Assembly: GCA_937980205.1 (NCBI GenBank)
Contig: CALJKW010000055.1
Coordinates: forward strand, 620,001 to 684,000
Reading direction: 5' to 3'
DNA from: an uncultured Myxococcales bacterium
GTDB lineage: Bacteria > Myxococcota > Myxococcia > Myxococcales > Myxococcaceae
DNA: 64,000 bases
Shown: positions 16,508 through 25,249 of the stretch, piece by piece
Layout: each line of letters starts with the position of its first letter
Position numbering within the stretch: position 1 is the first letter of the stretch
Position numbers and translations under genes: made by a program
Notes under the pieces: generated by a model
Told to the model about the DNA's origin: nothing
The model's input: the letters and a program-made list of their open reading frames with translations, nothing else
The model's database searches: none

Positions 16508-17086
16508 TCAACCCGCCGCCACGCCCCACACTCCAAACAGCAACATCGCCGCGGCAGCCCCGGTCCCCACCCACCGCCGGATGTCCGACGGCTCACCGAC
16601 CGTCATCACCAGCAGCGCGACGCCGACGCCTCCGTAGCCCACCTGGGCCACCGGCGACCCGCCCGCGGCCCACGCGGCGATCACCTCGGCGATCGCCACC
16701 ATCTGGGCGAGCTGCTTCGCGGGCCCGGCCGAGGCGATCAGCATCATGGCGATGCCCATCTGCAGCGCGGCCAGCCCGAGCGGCCACACCGCCTGCGGGC
16801 GATCGCTCAAGACGCCGACGACGCGCATCACCCAGGCGAACGTGCACGCGATGAGCACTCCCGCGGGAGGCCCCGGGTGGGCGTCGACCGCGCCGGTGAT
16901 GCCGCCGAGCGTGGTGCGGGTGGCCTCGAGGTCCTCCTCGTCCTTGCGGACGCCGTGGCCGGCCGCCTTGCGCACGCGCTTGAACAGCGGGTTCGCGGCG
17001 AACTGGGTGCTGCAGGCGGGGCACGTCTCCGTGCCCTCCGGAATCGGGGTGAAGCCGCAGCTGGGGCACGCCGTCTCGACAGCCAT
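16508..17086 (-). CDS. Zinc-ribbon membrane protein
   Basis: The start at 17086 (MAVETACPSCGF) overlaps the upstream stop as TGATG. Residues 7-25 hold CPSCGFTPIPEGTETCPAC, a zinc ribbon with two CPxC pairs. After a basic linker there are about five hydrophobic segments (from VLIACTFAWVMRVVGVL to AAAAMLLFGVWGVAAG). The protein has 192 residues. The same layout occurs in many uncharacterised bacterial membrane proteins. It is the last gene of the leftward operon with the TonB-dependent receptor and a lipoprotein. Confidence 0.75.
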   Translation of the reverse strand: MAVETACPSCGFTPIPEGTETCPACSTQFAANPLFKRVRKAAGHGVRKDEEDLEATRTTLGGITGAVDAHPGPPAGVLIACTFAWVMRVVGVLSDRPQAVWPLGLAALQMGIAMMLIASAGPAKQLAQMVAIAEVIAAWAAGGSPVAQVGYGGVGVALLVMTVGEPSDIRRWVGTGAAAAMLLFGVWGVAAG

Positions 17087-18063
17087 CAGGGCACGAAGTG
17101 GGCCTTGCGCGTGATCCACGACTCGCCGCCGCGCCCGTCGCGAACGACGATCCAGAAGTCGACGTCCTGCTCGGTCAAGCCTGCCACGCCTCCGTCGGCG
17201 CGCGGCAGCCAGGTGCTCCACGGCTTGGCGAGCATTCCGGTGAAGTCGGTGCCGCCGCTCGTCGTCGGCGAGAAGCGCCCGAGCGAGGTGTGCCAGCTGA
17301 ACTTCCAGCTCTCCTTCAGGTTGACGGGCTTCAGCGTCACGCTCGGCACGACGTAGTCCTCTTCGAGCGCAGAGAAGTCGGTCGGCGCCATCACGAGCTC
17401 CGTGGCGTCCTTCAAGCCGATGCGCATGGTCGGACCGCCGTCGGTGCTCTCGGGCCAGTCCTTCCCCTGGTACGTGACGCCCGGGATCACCGGCAGCACG
17501 TTCGCCTTCTGCTCGTCGAACAGCTTGCAGTTGTAGACCATCAGCTTCTGCGCGAAGACCTCTTCGGTCCCCGCGTAGACGTGCATGACGACCGGCACGC
17601 GAATGCCGCCGAAGCCGCGGAACGCGTCGGCCTCGATGACGCCCTGGATCAGCGGGAGTCCTCCGTCGAACAACGAGCCGGTCAGCGTCTGCAGCGCGAG
17701 CGCCGATTGCAGCCGAATCTCTCCGGGCTTCGAGACGCCGCTGGCGAGCGGCACGTAGCCGCCATCGTCGTTACACTCGAGATCGCCCTGGCTCGTGCAG
17801 GCGCGCAGGTCCCAGTTGATGTCGCGCTGCTGCGGGTCGAGCACCAGCCACTTCATGTCGACCGGCGCGGCGAAGGAGATGAAGGCGCCGAGGTTCGGCA
17901 TGCCGCCGTCGAGCGCTCCGCCGATGAGGCCGGCGCAGGAAGGCGCCATGATCTCCGGCGGAGAGAAGCTCGCCGAGATGACGCGCAGGTCATGCACTTG
18001 CGACGGGTCGTCCTGCGGCCCCACGCAGGCAGCGAGCGCCAACATGATCCACACGTGCCTCAC
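17086..18063 (-). CDS. Lipoprotein downstream of the TonB-dependent receptor
   Basis: The GTG at 18063 overlaps the receptor's stop (GTGA) and opens a lipoprotein signal, VRHVWIMLALAACVGPQDD, with lipobox LAAC. The 325-residue protein has strand-rich segments (DLRVISASFSPPEIM, IRVPVVMHVYAGTEEVFAQK) and paired cysteines. I do not recognise a family. Position between a TonB-dependent receptor and a membrane protein in overlapping frames suggests a surface or periplasmic partner of the receptor, perhaps in substrate capture. Confidence 0.7.
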   Translation of the reverse strand: MRHVWIMLALAACVGPQDDPSQVHDLRVISASFSPPEIMAPSCAGLIGGALDGGMPNLGAFISFAAPVDMKWLVLDPQQRDINWDLRACTSQGDLECNDDGGYVPLASGVSKPGEIRLQSALALQTLTGSLFDGGLPLIQGVIEADAFRGFGGIRVPVVMHVYAGTEEVFAQKLMVYNCKLFDEQKANVLPVIPGVTYQGKDWPESTDGGPTMRIGLKDATELVMAPTDFSALEEDYVVPSVTLKPVNLKESWKFSWHTSLGRFSPTTSGGTDFTGMLAKPWSTWLPRADGGVAGLTEQDVDFWIVVRDGRGGESWITRKAHFVP

Positions 18064-20762
18064 AGCGAAGCCCTCACGCCCAGGATGGGAAGGAACGGAA
18101 TGCCCGGCACGTCGTATTCCTGGCGGAAGCGGTAGTCGGTGATCGTGCCCTCGACGTTGCGCGCGTTGTAGATGTTCTGGATGTCCAGGTAGACCCCGAG
18201 CGTCCACCGATCGAAGACGAAGCTCTTGTCGATGCGGAAGTCGAGCTGGTGGAACGTCGAGCGCCGCGCCGAGCCGAAGGGGCCGCGCATCGGGGAGTAC
18301 GCGTTCGCGTCGAGCCGCGCGAGGTCGCGCTGGTGCACGAGCGGTGAGATCGGGTTGCCGGTGACGACGCGGAACCGGGCGCCGAACTCCCAGCCTCCGC
18401 AGGCGACCTCGCGCGAGCAGAACAGCGGAACCCGGTACGAGGCGATGGCGATCAGGTTGTGCGTCTGGTCGGTGCTGTTGACGAAGACGTCGGTGCCGTT
18501 GCGGCCGTTCTCGGAGCGGCTGAGCGTGTACGCGAGCCAGCCGAAGAAGTTCTTCGTGACCTCGTGCCGCAGCAGCACCTCGACGCCGTACGAGCGGCCC
18601 CACGCGACGTTGCCGCTGCGCAGGTTCGTGACCGAGCCGTCGGGGTTCACCGTCTCGGGAACCGGGCCCACGTTCTCGTAGCGGCGGTTGAAGAAGCCCG
18701 TGACGTCGATGTTGATGTTGTCGGTGATCTTCTGCTTCACGCCGAGCGACGACTGGAACGCGCGCTCGTGCCTCAGCCCCGGGTTGCCCAGCGGCGGAGG
18801 CGCCATGTCGAACGCCTGCGGCGGCTGGGTGTACAAGCCGACGCTGCCCTTCACCGTCGTCCAGCCGGGGATCGCGTCCCACCGCATCCACAGGCGCGGG
18901 TCGAAGGCGTGCCGCGTCTGCTCGTAGATGATCGCGTGCGAGGCCCTCAGGCCCGGAGTGAACGTCAGCGGCCCGACCTTCACGTCGGTCTCGAGGTACA
19001 GCGCGCCGTCGAACGTGTTCGGCGACTGCGCGATGCGCTGCGTCTCGGTCTTCGGCTCGGCGCCGGGGAAGCCGCGGTACTGCTCTCCCGACAGGACGGG
19101 CAGCTGGGCCTCTCCCACCAGGTGCTCGTCGAAGATGTCGGCGCCGATGCGGACCGTGAGCCACGACAGCGCCTCGATCTCGAGATCGGCGCGCAGGCCG
19201 AGCTGGTACCGGTTCGCGTCGAACTTGAGGATGCCGAGATCGATCTGCGCGAGGTCGTAGCCAATCCACGGCACCAGGCGGAACGTCGCCTTCGGAGCCC
19301 GGTACGTCCACGTGCCCACCAGGCGGTGGAACAGCGTGTGGAACGAGAGGTTGAAGTCGATGTCGAGGCCGCCGCCCGTCGCGACGACGCGCAGCACGTC
19401 GTCGCTTCCGAAGGCCATCAGCGAAAACGTCGACGAGCCGATCGCGTTCGCCTGGCCTCGCTTCGTGCCGTAGTCCACGCGGACCTGGTAGTCCCAGTAC
19501 ACGGGCAGCACCTGCAGCGTGCCGCCCTCGGGATCTCGCGGCAGCACGAGCGGGAGCAGCGCGTCGATGTAGCTGCGGCGCACGCTGCCCGCGACCGAGA
19601 TCTTGTCGGTGATCGGCGCCTCGACGAACGCCGCGGCGCCCTGGAAGTCGGCGTTCGCCACGACGTGCCAGGTGTCGGCCGAGCCCTTGCGCGTCGAGAC
19701 GTCGACGACGCCGCCGACCGCGCGGCCGTAGCGGGCTCCGAAGCCGCCGGGGAAGAAGTCGATCTTGTCGATGAACTCGGCGCTGATGACCGACGGGCCG
19801 CCGCCGAGGTGGAACAACAGCGGCACCTGCACGCCGTCGAGGAAGAACAGCGTCTGGTTCGGGTTCGCGCCGCGCACGACCATCTGGCCGCCGAAGAACG
19901 GCGCGCGCGCGACGCCGGGGAAGTTCTGGATGACGCGGATCGGGTCGCCGAACGTGCCGGGGATCTTCTGCAGCTCGGTGCGCGACAGCGACCGGTTGAC
20001 GACCTCTTTGCGGTCTTTCCGGTCGCGGACGATCGTCTCGTAGCCGATCGTCTTCGTCAGCACGAAGTACTTCACCTCGCGGATCTCGTTCGGCTCGAGG
20101 TCTTCTTCGGTGCGGAACGGGTGGAAGCCGCCGGCGGTGACGACGACGTTGCACAGGCCCGCCGGCACGGTGAACGAGAAGCGCCCCTCGTCGTCGGACA
20201 TCACCTCGCCGGCGTCGGGGTTGTTGTCGCAGCGGACGGTGCCCGCGGGCAGCCGCGTGCGCGAGCCGCGAACGATGAGCTCGCCCTCGAGCGTCGCCAT
20301 CGGGCCGCTCGGCGCCGTGCCGGCATCGGGCTCGGGCGCGCCGGCGTCCGGCACCTGCAGCACGAAGTGGTAGACGTATTCGATCTGCACGGGCGCGGGG
20401 ACGTTGTCGATCTCCGCGGGGCTGAAGCGGAAGCGCTTGAGCGCGGCGACGGCGGCCTCGTCGAAGCCGTAGCCGGCGGGCTCGACGACGTTGGCCTCGC
20501 TGACGCTGCCGTCGGCCGCGATGGTGACGCGCAGCTTCACGCTCGCCTGGACGCCGGCCGCCGTGGCCTCGGGCGGGTAGTCGGCCTGCGCGAACTCGAG
20601 CAGCTCGGGTGGCTTCGTGAGCACCGGGATGTGGACGCCGGCGTCCTGCACCTGGCGGCGGGCCGGCTCGTAGGCCGTCGCGACAGAGGCAACGAGCAGG
20701 ACGAGGAGGGGCGCGCGCACCACGGGCAAACGCCGTTTAGCAGTGATACACGGGCGCGTCAT
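18060..20762 (-). CDS. TonB-dependent receptor with an N-terminal TonB C-terminal-like domain
   Basis: This 900-residue outer-membrane receptor has an unusual N-terminus. After the signal peptide comes a TonB C-terminal-like fold (roughly residues 50-140: FAQADYPPEATAAGV, KLRVTIAADGSV, ALKRFRFSPAE), then an Asp-Ala-Pro linker and a carboxypeptidase-regulatory-like domain (GTVRCDNNPDAGEV). A plug follows (FGDPIRVIQNFPGVARAP, QMVVRGANPNQTLFFLDGV, GRAVGGVVDVSTR) and then a barrel ending LGVRASL. The ATG at 20762 is used here; a GTG at 20723 would leave a shorter signal peptide (VVRAPLLVLLVASVATA) and avoid the overlap with the divergent ATG at 20761. The ligand is unknown. Confidence 0.9.
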   Translation of the reverse strand: MTRPCITAKRRLPVVRAPLLVLLVASVATAYEPARRQVQDAGVHIPVLTKPPELLEFAQADYPPEATAAGVQASVKLRVTIAADGSVSEANVVEPAGYGFDEAAVAALKRFRFSPAEIDNVPAPVQIEYVYHFVLQVPDAGAPEPDAGTAPSGPMATLEGELIVRGSRTRLPAGTVRCDNNPDAGEVMSDDEGRFSFTVPAGLCNVVVTAGGFHPFRTEEDLEPNEIREVKYFVLTKTIGYETIVRDRKDRKEVVNRSLSRTELQKIPGTFGDPIRVIQNFPGVARAPFFGGQMVVRGANPNQTLFFLDGVQVPLLFHLGGGPSVISAEFIDKIDFFPGGFGARYGRAVGGVVDVSTRKGSADTWHVVANADFQGAAAFVEAPITDKISVAGSVRRSYIDALLPLVLPRDPEGGTLQVLPVYWDYQVRVDYGTKRGQANAIGSSTFSLMAFGSDDVLRVVATGGGLDIDFNLSFHTLFHRLVGTWTYRAPKATFRLVPWIGYDLAQIDLGILKFDANRYQLGLRADLEIEALSWLTVRIGADIFDEHLVGEAQLPVLSGEQYRGFPGAEPKTETQRIAQSPNTFDGALYLETDVKVGPLTFTPGLRASHAIIYEQTRHAFDPRLWMRWDAIPGWTTVKGSVGLYTQPPQAFDMAPPPLGNPGLRHERAFQSSLGVKQKITDNINIDVTGFFNRRYENVGPVPETVNPDGSVTNLRSGNVAWGRSYGVEVLLRHEVTKNFFGWLAYTLSRSENGRNGTDVFVNSTDQTHNLIAIASYRVPLFCSREVACGGWEFGARFRVVTGNPISPLVHQRDLARLDANAYSPMRGPFGSARRSTFHQLDFRIDKSFVFDRWTLGVYLDIQNIYNARNVEGTITDYRFRQEYDVPGIPFLPILGVRASL

Positions 20763-20991
20763 GGCACTCGATTCGCGGCTGCTCGAGATCCTCGCCGACC
20801 CGGAGGACAAGGGCCCCCTCCTCTACTTCGAGTCGGAGAGCTCCCTCTACAACCCGCGCACGAAGCGGCGGTACCCGATCAAGGACGGCATCCCCTGGAT
20901 GCTCAAAGAAGAGTCCGAGGTCGTCGCCGACGCCGAGCACCAGCGGCTCACGCGGCTCGCCAACGAGAAGGGCATTCGGCCGACGTTCTGA
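20761..20991 (+). CDS. Trm112/YcaR-like small protein lacking the zinc cysteines
   Basis: The 76-residue protein aligns by eye with YcaR/Trm112 proteins: LDSRLLEILADPEDKGPLLY matches the family's RLLEILACPVCKGPL, and YPIKDGIPWMLKEE matches FPIRDGIPVML. All zinc-binding cysteines are replaced (ACPVC reads ADPED) and the protein contains no Cys at all. Trm112 proteins serve as partners of methyltransferases. It is followed 8 nt later by a MoaD/ThiS-like gene, which suggests co-expression. Its ATG overlaps the candidate ATG of the divergent receptor. Confidence 0.75.
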   Translation: MALDSRLLEILADPEDKGPLLYFESESSLYNPRTKRRYPIKDGIPWMLKEESEVVADAEHQRLTRLANEKGIRPTF

Positions 20992-20999
20992 CGAGCGAC

Positions 21000-21269
21000 A
21001 TGCCGCGCATCTCGTTCACGAAGAACCTGGAGCGGCATGTCGCCTGTCCCGCCGGCGACGTCGCGGGCGAGACCGTGCGCGAGGTGCTCGACGCCTACTT
21101 CCTGAAGCACCCCGCCGTGCGCGGCTACGTGCTCGACGACCAGGGCGCCGTGCGCAAGCACATGGTCATCTTCGTCAACGGAGAGCAGGTCGACGATCGC
21201 GACCGCCAGAGCGACCCGGTGCGGGACTCCGATGAGATCCACGTCATGCAGGCGCTGAGCGGAGGCTGA
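21000..21269 (+). CDS. MoaD/ThiS-like ubiquitin-fold protein
   Basis: This 89-residue protein ends in Gly-Gly (HVMQALSGG), the feature by which MoaD/ThiS proteins are adenylated and thiocarboxylated. The TVREVLDAYFLKHPAVRGYV helix, MVIFVNGEQV and DSDEIHVMQAL are the usual beta-grasp landmarks. It lies 8 nt after the Trm112-like gene and 4 nt before a BNR-repeat gene. No molybdopterin or thiamine genes are in the window, so it could serve another sulfur-transfer or conjugation role. The activating enzyme is not adjacent; TcdA at 25 kb is a ThiF-fold protein but acts on tRNA. Confidence 0.85.
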   Translation: MPRISFTKNLERHVACPAGDVAGETVREVLDAYFLKHPAVRGYVLDDQGAVRKHMVIFVNGEQVDDRDRQSDPVRDSDEIHVMQALSGG

Positions 21270-21273
21270 TGCC

Positions 21274-22374
21274 ATGAAGATCTGGGCCGCCACACGAAAG
21301 GGGCTGTTCGTCTTCGCCTTGCGCGACGGAGCGTGGGCGCTCGAGCGCTCGCACTTCCTCGGCGACCAGGTCACCACCGTGCTGCCCGACGCGCGCACGG
21401 GGCACGTCTGGGCCTCGCTCGGCCACGGACACTTCGGCTCGAAGCTGCACCGCTCGACCGACGGAGGCGTCACGTTCGCCGAAGCTCCGTCGCCGAAGTA
21501 CCCGCCCAAGCCCGACGGCGTCGAGGACCTCGACCCGATGCGCAAGCAGCCGGTGCCGTGGGCGGTGCAGATGATCTGGTGCCTCGAGGGCGGGCACGCG
21601 AGCGAGCCGAAGACGCTGTGGGCGGGCACGCTGCCGGGCGGGCTGTTCAAGTCGACCGACGGCGGCGAGTCGTGGTCGCTCGTGCGCTCGCTGTGGGATC
21701 ACCCGGCGCGCAAGAAGTGGTTCGGCGGCGGCTACGACTGGGCCGGCATCCACAGCCTGTGCGTCGACCCGCGCGCGCCCGGCCGCGTGCTGCTCGGCAT
21801 CTCGTGCGGCGGCGTCTGGGAGACCCTCGACGGCGGCGACTCGTGGGCGCTGCGCACCGAGGGCATGTGGGCCGACTACCTGCCGCCCGAGTCGAAGTTC
21901 ACCGGCGAGGCGCAAGACCCGCATCGCATCTCGCGCTGCGCGGCGGCCCCCGACGTCCTGTGGTGCCAGCATCACAACGGAGTGTTCCGCTCGGTCGACG
22001 GCGGAAAGAAGTGGGACGAGCTGAAGGTGCCGCCCTCGTCGTTCGGCTTCGCGGTCGCGGCGCACCCGCAAGATCCGCAGACCGCGTGGTTCGTGCCGGC
22101 GACGTCGGACCAGAAGCGCGTGCCGGTCGACGGCCGCGTCGTCGTCTCGCGCACGCGCGACGGCGGCAAGACGTTCGAGGTCGTCGGCCGCGGGCTGCCG
22201 GCTCCGGCGTGGGACCTCGTCTACCGGCACGGCCTCGACGTCGACGCGACGGGCGAGCGCCTGGCCCTCGGCAGCACGACCGGCTCGCTGTGGGTGAGCG
22301 CCGACGCGGGCGCCTCGTTTCAGCTGCTGACCGCGCACCTGCCGCCGGTGTTCGCGGTGCGGTTCAGCGCGTGA
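21274..22374 (+). CDS. BNR-repeat (sialidase-like) beta-propeller protein
   Basis: The 366-residue protein has six SxDGGxxW/F Asp-box motifs: STDGGVTF, STDGGESW, TLDGGDSW, SVDGGKKW, TRDGGKTF and SADAGASF. They mark a beta-propeller such as in sialidase-like or photosystem-assembly-factor-like proteins. There is no signal peptide, so a cytoplasmic role is likely and a true secreted sialidase unlikely. The arginine triad of sialidases is not apparent. It overlaps the TatD gene by GTGA and follows the MoaD-like gene by 4 nt, giving a compact operon. Confidence 0.8.
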   Translation: MKIWAATRKGLFVFALRDGAWALERSHFLGDQVTTVLPDARTGHVWASLGHGHFGSKLHRSTDGGVTFAEAPSPKYPPKPDGVEDLDPMRKQPVPWAVQMIWCLEGGHASEPKTLWAGTLPGGLFKSTDGGESWSLVRSLWDHPARKKWFGGGYDWAGIHSLCVDPRAPGRVLLGISCGGVWETLDGGDSWALRTEGMWADYLPPESKFTGEAQDPHRISRCAAAPDVLWCQHHNGVFRSVDGGKKWDELKVPPSSFGFAVAAHPQDPQTAWFVPATSDQKRVPVDGRVVVSRTRDGGKTFEVVGRGLPAPAWDLVYRHGLDVDATGERLALGSTTGSLWVSADAGASFQLLTAHLPPVFAVRFSA

Positions 22375-23132
22375 TCGACACGCACTGCCATCTGGACGTG
22401 CCGCGCTTCGACGAAGATCGCGACGCGGTGCTGCAGAGGGCCTGGGCGACGGGCGTGCAGGCCATCATCATCCCCGCCATCGGGCCCGACGCGTGGGAGC
22501 CGCTGCTCGAGTGGCCGGCCCGCGACGCGCGCGTGCAGGTGGGCCTGGGCATCCACCCGCAGCTCGTCCCGTCGCTTCCGCCGGAAGACGACGACAAGCA
22601 CCTCGCGCGGCTGGACGAGCTGCTGAAAGATCCGCGCGCCATCGCCGTCGGAGAGTGCGGCCTCGACGCCGCGAGCGGCGAGCTCGATCGGCAGGCCGCG
22701 ATCCTCCGCGCGCACTTCGCGCTCGCCCGCAAGCACCACAAGCCGCTGCTCGTGCACGTGCTGCGCGCGCACCCCCAGTTCCGCAAGGTGATCGACGCAG
22801 AGCCCATGCCGCCTGCCGGTCTGCTGATGCACAGCTACAGCGGCTCGGCGGAGCTGACCCCGCGGTACGTGAAGTACGGCTGCCACTTCTCGTTCGCGGG
22901 GCCGGTGTCGTTCGCCGAGGCGCGGCGCCCGCTCGACGCGCTCAAGAGCGTGCCGCTGGATCGCCTGATGGCCGAGACCGACGCGCCCGATCAGGCGCCC
23001 CACCCGCACCGCGGCAGCCGCAGCGAGCCGGCGTTCCTCCCCGTGATCGTGGACGCCATGTCGCGCGTGCGCGGAGAGGATGTGCGACAAGCGGTCACAG
23101 CGAACGCGCGCCGCTTCTTCAAGCTCGCTTGA
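22371..23132 (+). CDS. TatD-family metal-dependent hydrolase
   Basis: The 253-residue protein begins with the metal-binding motif VIDTHCHLDVPRFDEDRD and continues with GVQAIIIPAI, GLGIHPQLV, AIAVGECGLDAASGELDRQ, KPLLVHVLRA, MHSYSGSAE and MAETDAPDQAPHP. These correspond to the histidine and acidic ligands of TatD-type amidohydrolase-fold nucleases. The GTG at 22371 overlaps the BNR gene's stop. TatD proteins are DNA exonucleases or related hydrolases in E. coli and others. I give no symbol, as YcfH/YjjV-type paralogues cannot be separated by eye. Confidence 0.9.
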   Translation: MIDTHCHLDVPRFDEDRDAVLQRAWATGVQAIIIPAIGPDAWEPLLEWPARDARVQVGLGIHPQLVPSLPPEDDDKHLARLDELLKDPRAIAVGECGLDAASGELDRQAAILRAHFALARKHHKPLLVHVLRAHPQFRKVIDAEPMPPAGLLMHSYSGSAELTPRYVKYGCHFSFAGPVSFAEARRPLDALKSVPLDRLMAETDAPDQAPHPHRGSRSEPAFLPVIVDAMSRVRGEDVRQAVTANARRFFKLA

Positions 23133-23230
23133 GGTGAAAACTCGAGGCGACACGCGTTCGGCAGTGTCCAGGCACACACCGCGGAACGACAGCGAAAAGC
23201 CCCGGCAGCGGCCTTGCTCAACACCGGCCC

Positions 23231-24319
23231 ATGCGAATCGGATCGACCGGCAAGGCGGTGTTGAAGTTGGAGCAGCAGCTTCACCGGCTCGGCTACACCC
23301 CGGGCAAGGTCGACGGGGTCGCCGACCAGGACACCTTCGAGGCGCTCGCGTCGTACAAGAAGGCGCACCCGAAGCTGAAGCTCGATGACGCGATCAAGCG
23401 CATCAGCCACGACGCGTACCGCGCGCGGGTGAAGCCGACGAAGCAGCACCGGCGGCTGGACACGCTGACGGCGCAGGCCGCGAAGGCGGACGGCGGCGTG
23501 GCGACCGGCGCGAAGGGCCGCGCGGTCGTGAACATCCAGGTGCGGCTCGAGCGCGCCGGCTACGCGTTCACTGGCAAGAAGGGCGAGTTCAACGAGCACA
23601 CCGCGGCGATGGTGCGGCAGTTCCAGCGCAAGAGCGGCCTCGAGCCGACCGGCGTCGTCGACGAGCGCACGTGGGCGAAGCTGTCGAAGTCGAACCTGTA
23701 CGCGAAGAACGCGACGAGCCCGCACCAGACGATCGGCGAGCGCGACCGGCACGTGCTGGAGACGGAGAAGATGCTGCGCCGCCAGGGCTTCAAGGTCGGC
23801 AAGGTCGACGGGCTGTACGACCGGGACACGGCGCGCGCGGTGCGGAAGTTCCAGAAGCAGCAGCTCATCAAGCGCGAGCAGGGCGTGGGCGACAAGACGC
23901 TGCGCGCGCTGCGCATCGAGGACAAGCTGCGCGGCAACAAGAAGCTGCAGCTCGTGCGCGACTTCGCGCTGATGGCGAAGCGCCGCGGCATTCCGCCGGA
24001 GCTGCCGATCATGACCGCGCTCGTCGAGTCGGACTTCCGGAACGTCAACTTCGGCGACCGCGACAGCCTCGGCATGTTCCAGCAGCGCGCGGCCTGGGGC
24101 CCGGCGCGCGTGCGCATGAACCCCATCAAGTCGTGCCGCATGTTCCTCGAGGGCGGGCGCGCCGGTCAGCGCGGCGCGGTCGACTTCAAGGGGCGGTTCC
24201 ACGGCTCGGGCCAGCTCGGCGCGTGGTGCCAGGCCGTGCAGGTCTCGGCGTTCCCGGATCGTTACCAGCAGCGGCTCGGCGAGGCGCGGCGACTGCTGCG
24301 CGCGGCGGGGATTCGGTAG
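23231..24319 (+). CDS. Triple peptidoglycan-binding, lysozyme-like protein
   Basis: The 362-residue protein has three PG_binding_1-like units: LKLEQQLHRLGYTPGKVDGV (from about residue 10), VNIQVRLERAGYAF (about 100-150) and EKMLRRQGFKVGKVDGLYDRDTARAVRKFQ (about 177-210). The C-terminal part resembles a lysozyme/transglycosylase fold (RGIPPELPIMTALVESDF, GMFQQR and LGAWCQAVQVSAFPDRY), with the Glu in ALVESDF a plausible catalytic acid. No signal peptide is visible, so export would need another route, as with endolysins. It is not in an obvious operon. Confidence 0.8.
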   Translation: MRIGSTGKAVLKLEQQLHRLGYTPGKVDGVADQDTFEALASYKKAHPKLKLDDAIKRISHDAYRARVKPTKQHRRLDTLTAQAAKADGGVATGAKGRAVVNIQVRLERAGYAFTGKKGEFNEHTAAMVRQFQRKSGLEPTGVVDERTWAKLSKSNLYAKNATSPHQTIGERDRHVLETEKMLRRQGFKVGKVDGLYDRDTARAVRKFQKQQLIKREQGVGDKTLRALRIEDKLRGNKKLQLVRDFALMAKRRGIPPELPIMTALVESDFRNVNFGDRDSLGMFQQRAAWGPARVRMNPIKSCRMFLEGGRAGQRGAVDFKGRFHGSGQLGAWCQAVQVSAFPDRYQQRLGEARRLLRAAGIR

Positions 24320-24568
24320 TCAGCCGCAGCCGACGCGCGCGAATCGCTCGTAGGAGCAGGAACCGGCATCGAAGTTTCCAAGCTGATAGTTGCCGTTCCC
24401 CCCACACGCTGGGGTCCTGCCATCACAGCACCCGGACTCGGCCCAGAAGCATGTGCCGCCATCCGTGACGTAGACGCAGATCTTGTCGGAGCAGTCGTAC
24501 GGCTGCTTCTGCGTGCCGCATGCCGCCAGAGTGCACATCGCCATCAGCCGCATCAGCGCTCGGTTCAC
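24320..24568 (-). CDS. Small Cys-rich lipoprotein
   Basis: The GTG at 24568 is preceded by GAGGAG with good spacing. The 82-residue protein starts VNRALMRLMAMCTLAACGTQ (lipobox LAAC) and has about ten cysteines in its mature part, including CCDGRTPACGG. It lies 10 nt after the barrel-type lipoprotein gene and converges on the lysozyme-like gene with no gap. Function unknown. Confidence 0.65.
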   Translation of the reverse strand: MNRALMRLMAMCTLAACGTQKQPYDCSDKICVYVTDGGTCFWAESGCCDGRTPACGGNGNYQLGNFDAGSCSYERFARVGCG

Positions 24569-24577
24569 TCACTCTCC

Positions 24578-25231
24578 TCAGATCGGCACGTCGAAGAAGT
24601 ACCGAACCTGCGCCTGGTACAGCCAGCCATGCGCGGTGAAGCCCTCTCCGAACATCCCCAGGTAGCCGCCGGCGAGCCCGAGCACGAGGTGGTGCGCGAT
24701 GCGCGCCTCGACGCCGACGATCGCCGAGGGCCAGTACGTCGCGCCGGTGCGATCTCCGTCCGCAGCATCCAGCCGCACGCGCCCGTAGAAGCCGAAGTAC
24801 GCCACGCGCAGTCCGAGCCCGAAGCCTCCGTACAGGCCGCGAACGAGCAGCCGGTGCCACGCGGTCTGCGGAGTGCCGCCGTCCGAGCCGCCGGCGCCGA
24901 AGCCGGTGCCGAGCTCGAAGTCGGCGTACAGCTTCCGCGCGATGCCCAGGTGTTTCTCGAGGGTGAGGCGCGCGCCGCTCCAGCCCATCGCCCAGGACGT
25001 GGAGGCGAAGTTGAAGTTGCCGCCGAGCTCGAAGGCGAAGCCGTCGCGCAGCCCGAGCGACAGGTGGGGCACGACGACGGACGGGTAGATCGTCCCGCCC
25101 ATGGTGGCGCCGACCTCGAGCTGCCGGTCCGACAACAGCCCCGGCATGCCGGCGTGCAGCGCCCGCACCGGTGGGGAATACGACGGGAAGCAGGCTGTCA
25201 TGAGGAGCACTGCCAGGGCCGCGCGTCTCAT
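24578..25231 (-). CDS. Outer-membrane barrel-like lipoprotein
   Basis: I start it at 25231 (MRRAALAVLLMTACFPSYSPP), which gives a lipobox (LMTAC). The 217-residue protein consists of Gly-rich amphipathic strands: GATMGGTIYPSVVV, FELGGNFNFAS, GLYGGFGLGLRVAYFGFYGRVRL and AQVRYFFDVPI. This suggests an outer-membrane barrel or porin-like fold, though an acylated barrel would be unusual. It is divergent from tcdA and likely co-transcribed with the small Cys-rich lipoprotein. Confidence 0.7.
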   Translation of the reverse strand: MRRAALAVLLMTACFPSYSPPVRALHAGMPGLLSDRQLEVGATMGGTIYPSVVVPHLSLGLRDGFAFELGGNFNFASTSWAMGWSGARLTLEKHLGIARKLYADFELGTGFGAGGSDGGTPQTAWHRLLVRGLYGGFGLGLRVAYFGFYGRVRLDAADGDRTGATYWPSAIVGVEARIAHHLVLGLAGGYLGMFGEGFTAHGWLYQAQVRYFFDVPI

Positions 25232-25249
25232 CGGGAGGCCGATTCTGCT

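Noticed and set aside
21274..22374. True secreted sialidase
   Set aside because: There is no signal peptide and no arginine triad; the Asp boxes only show a propeller fold.
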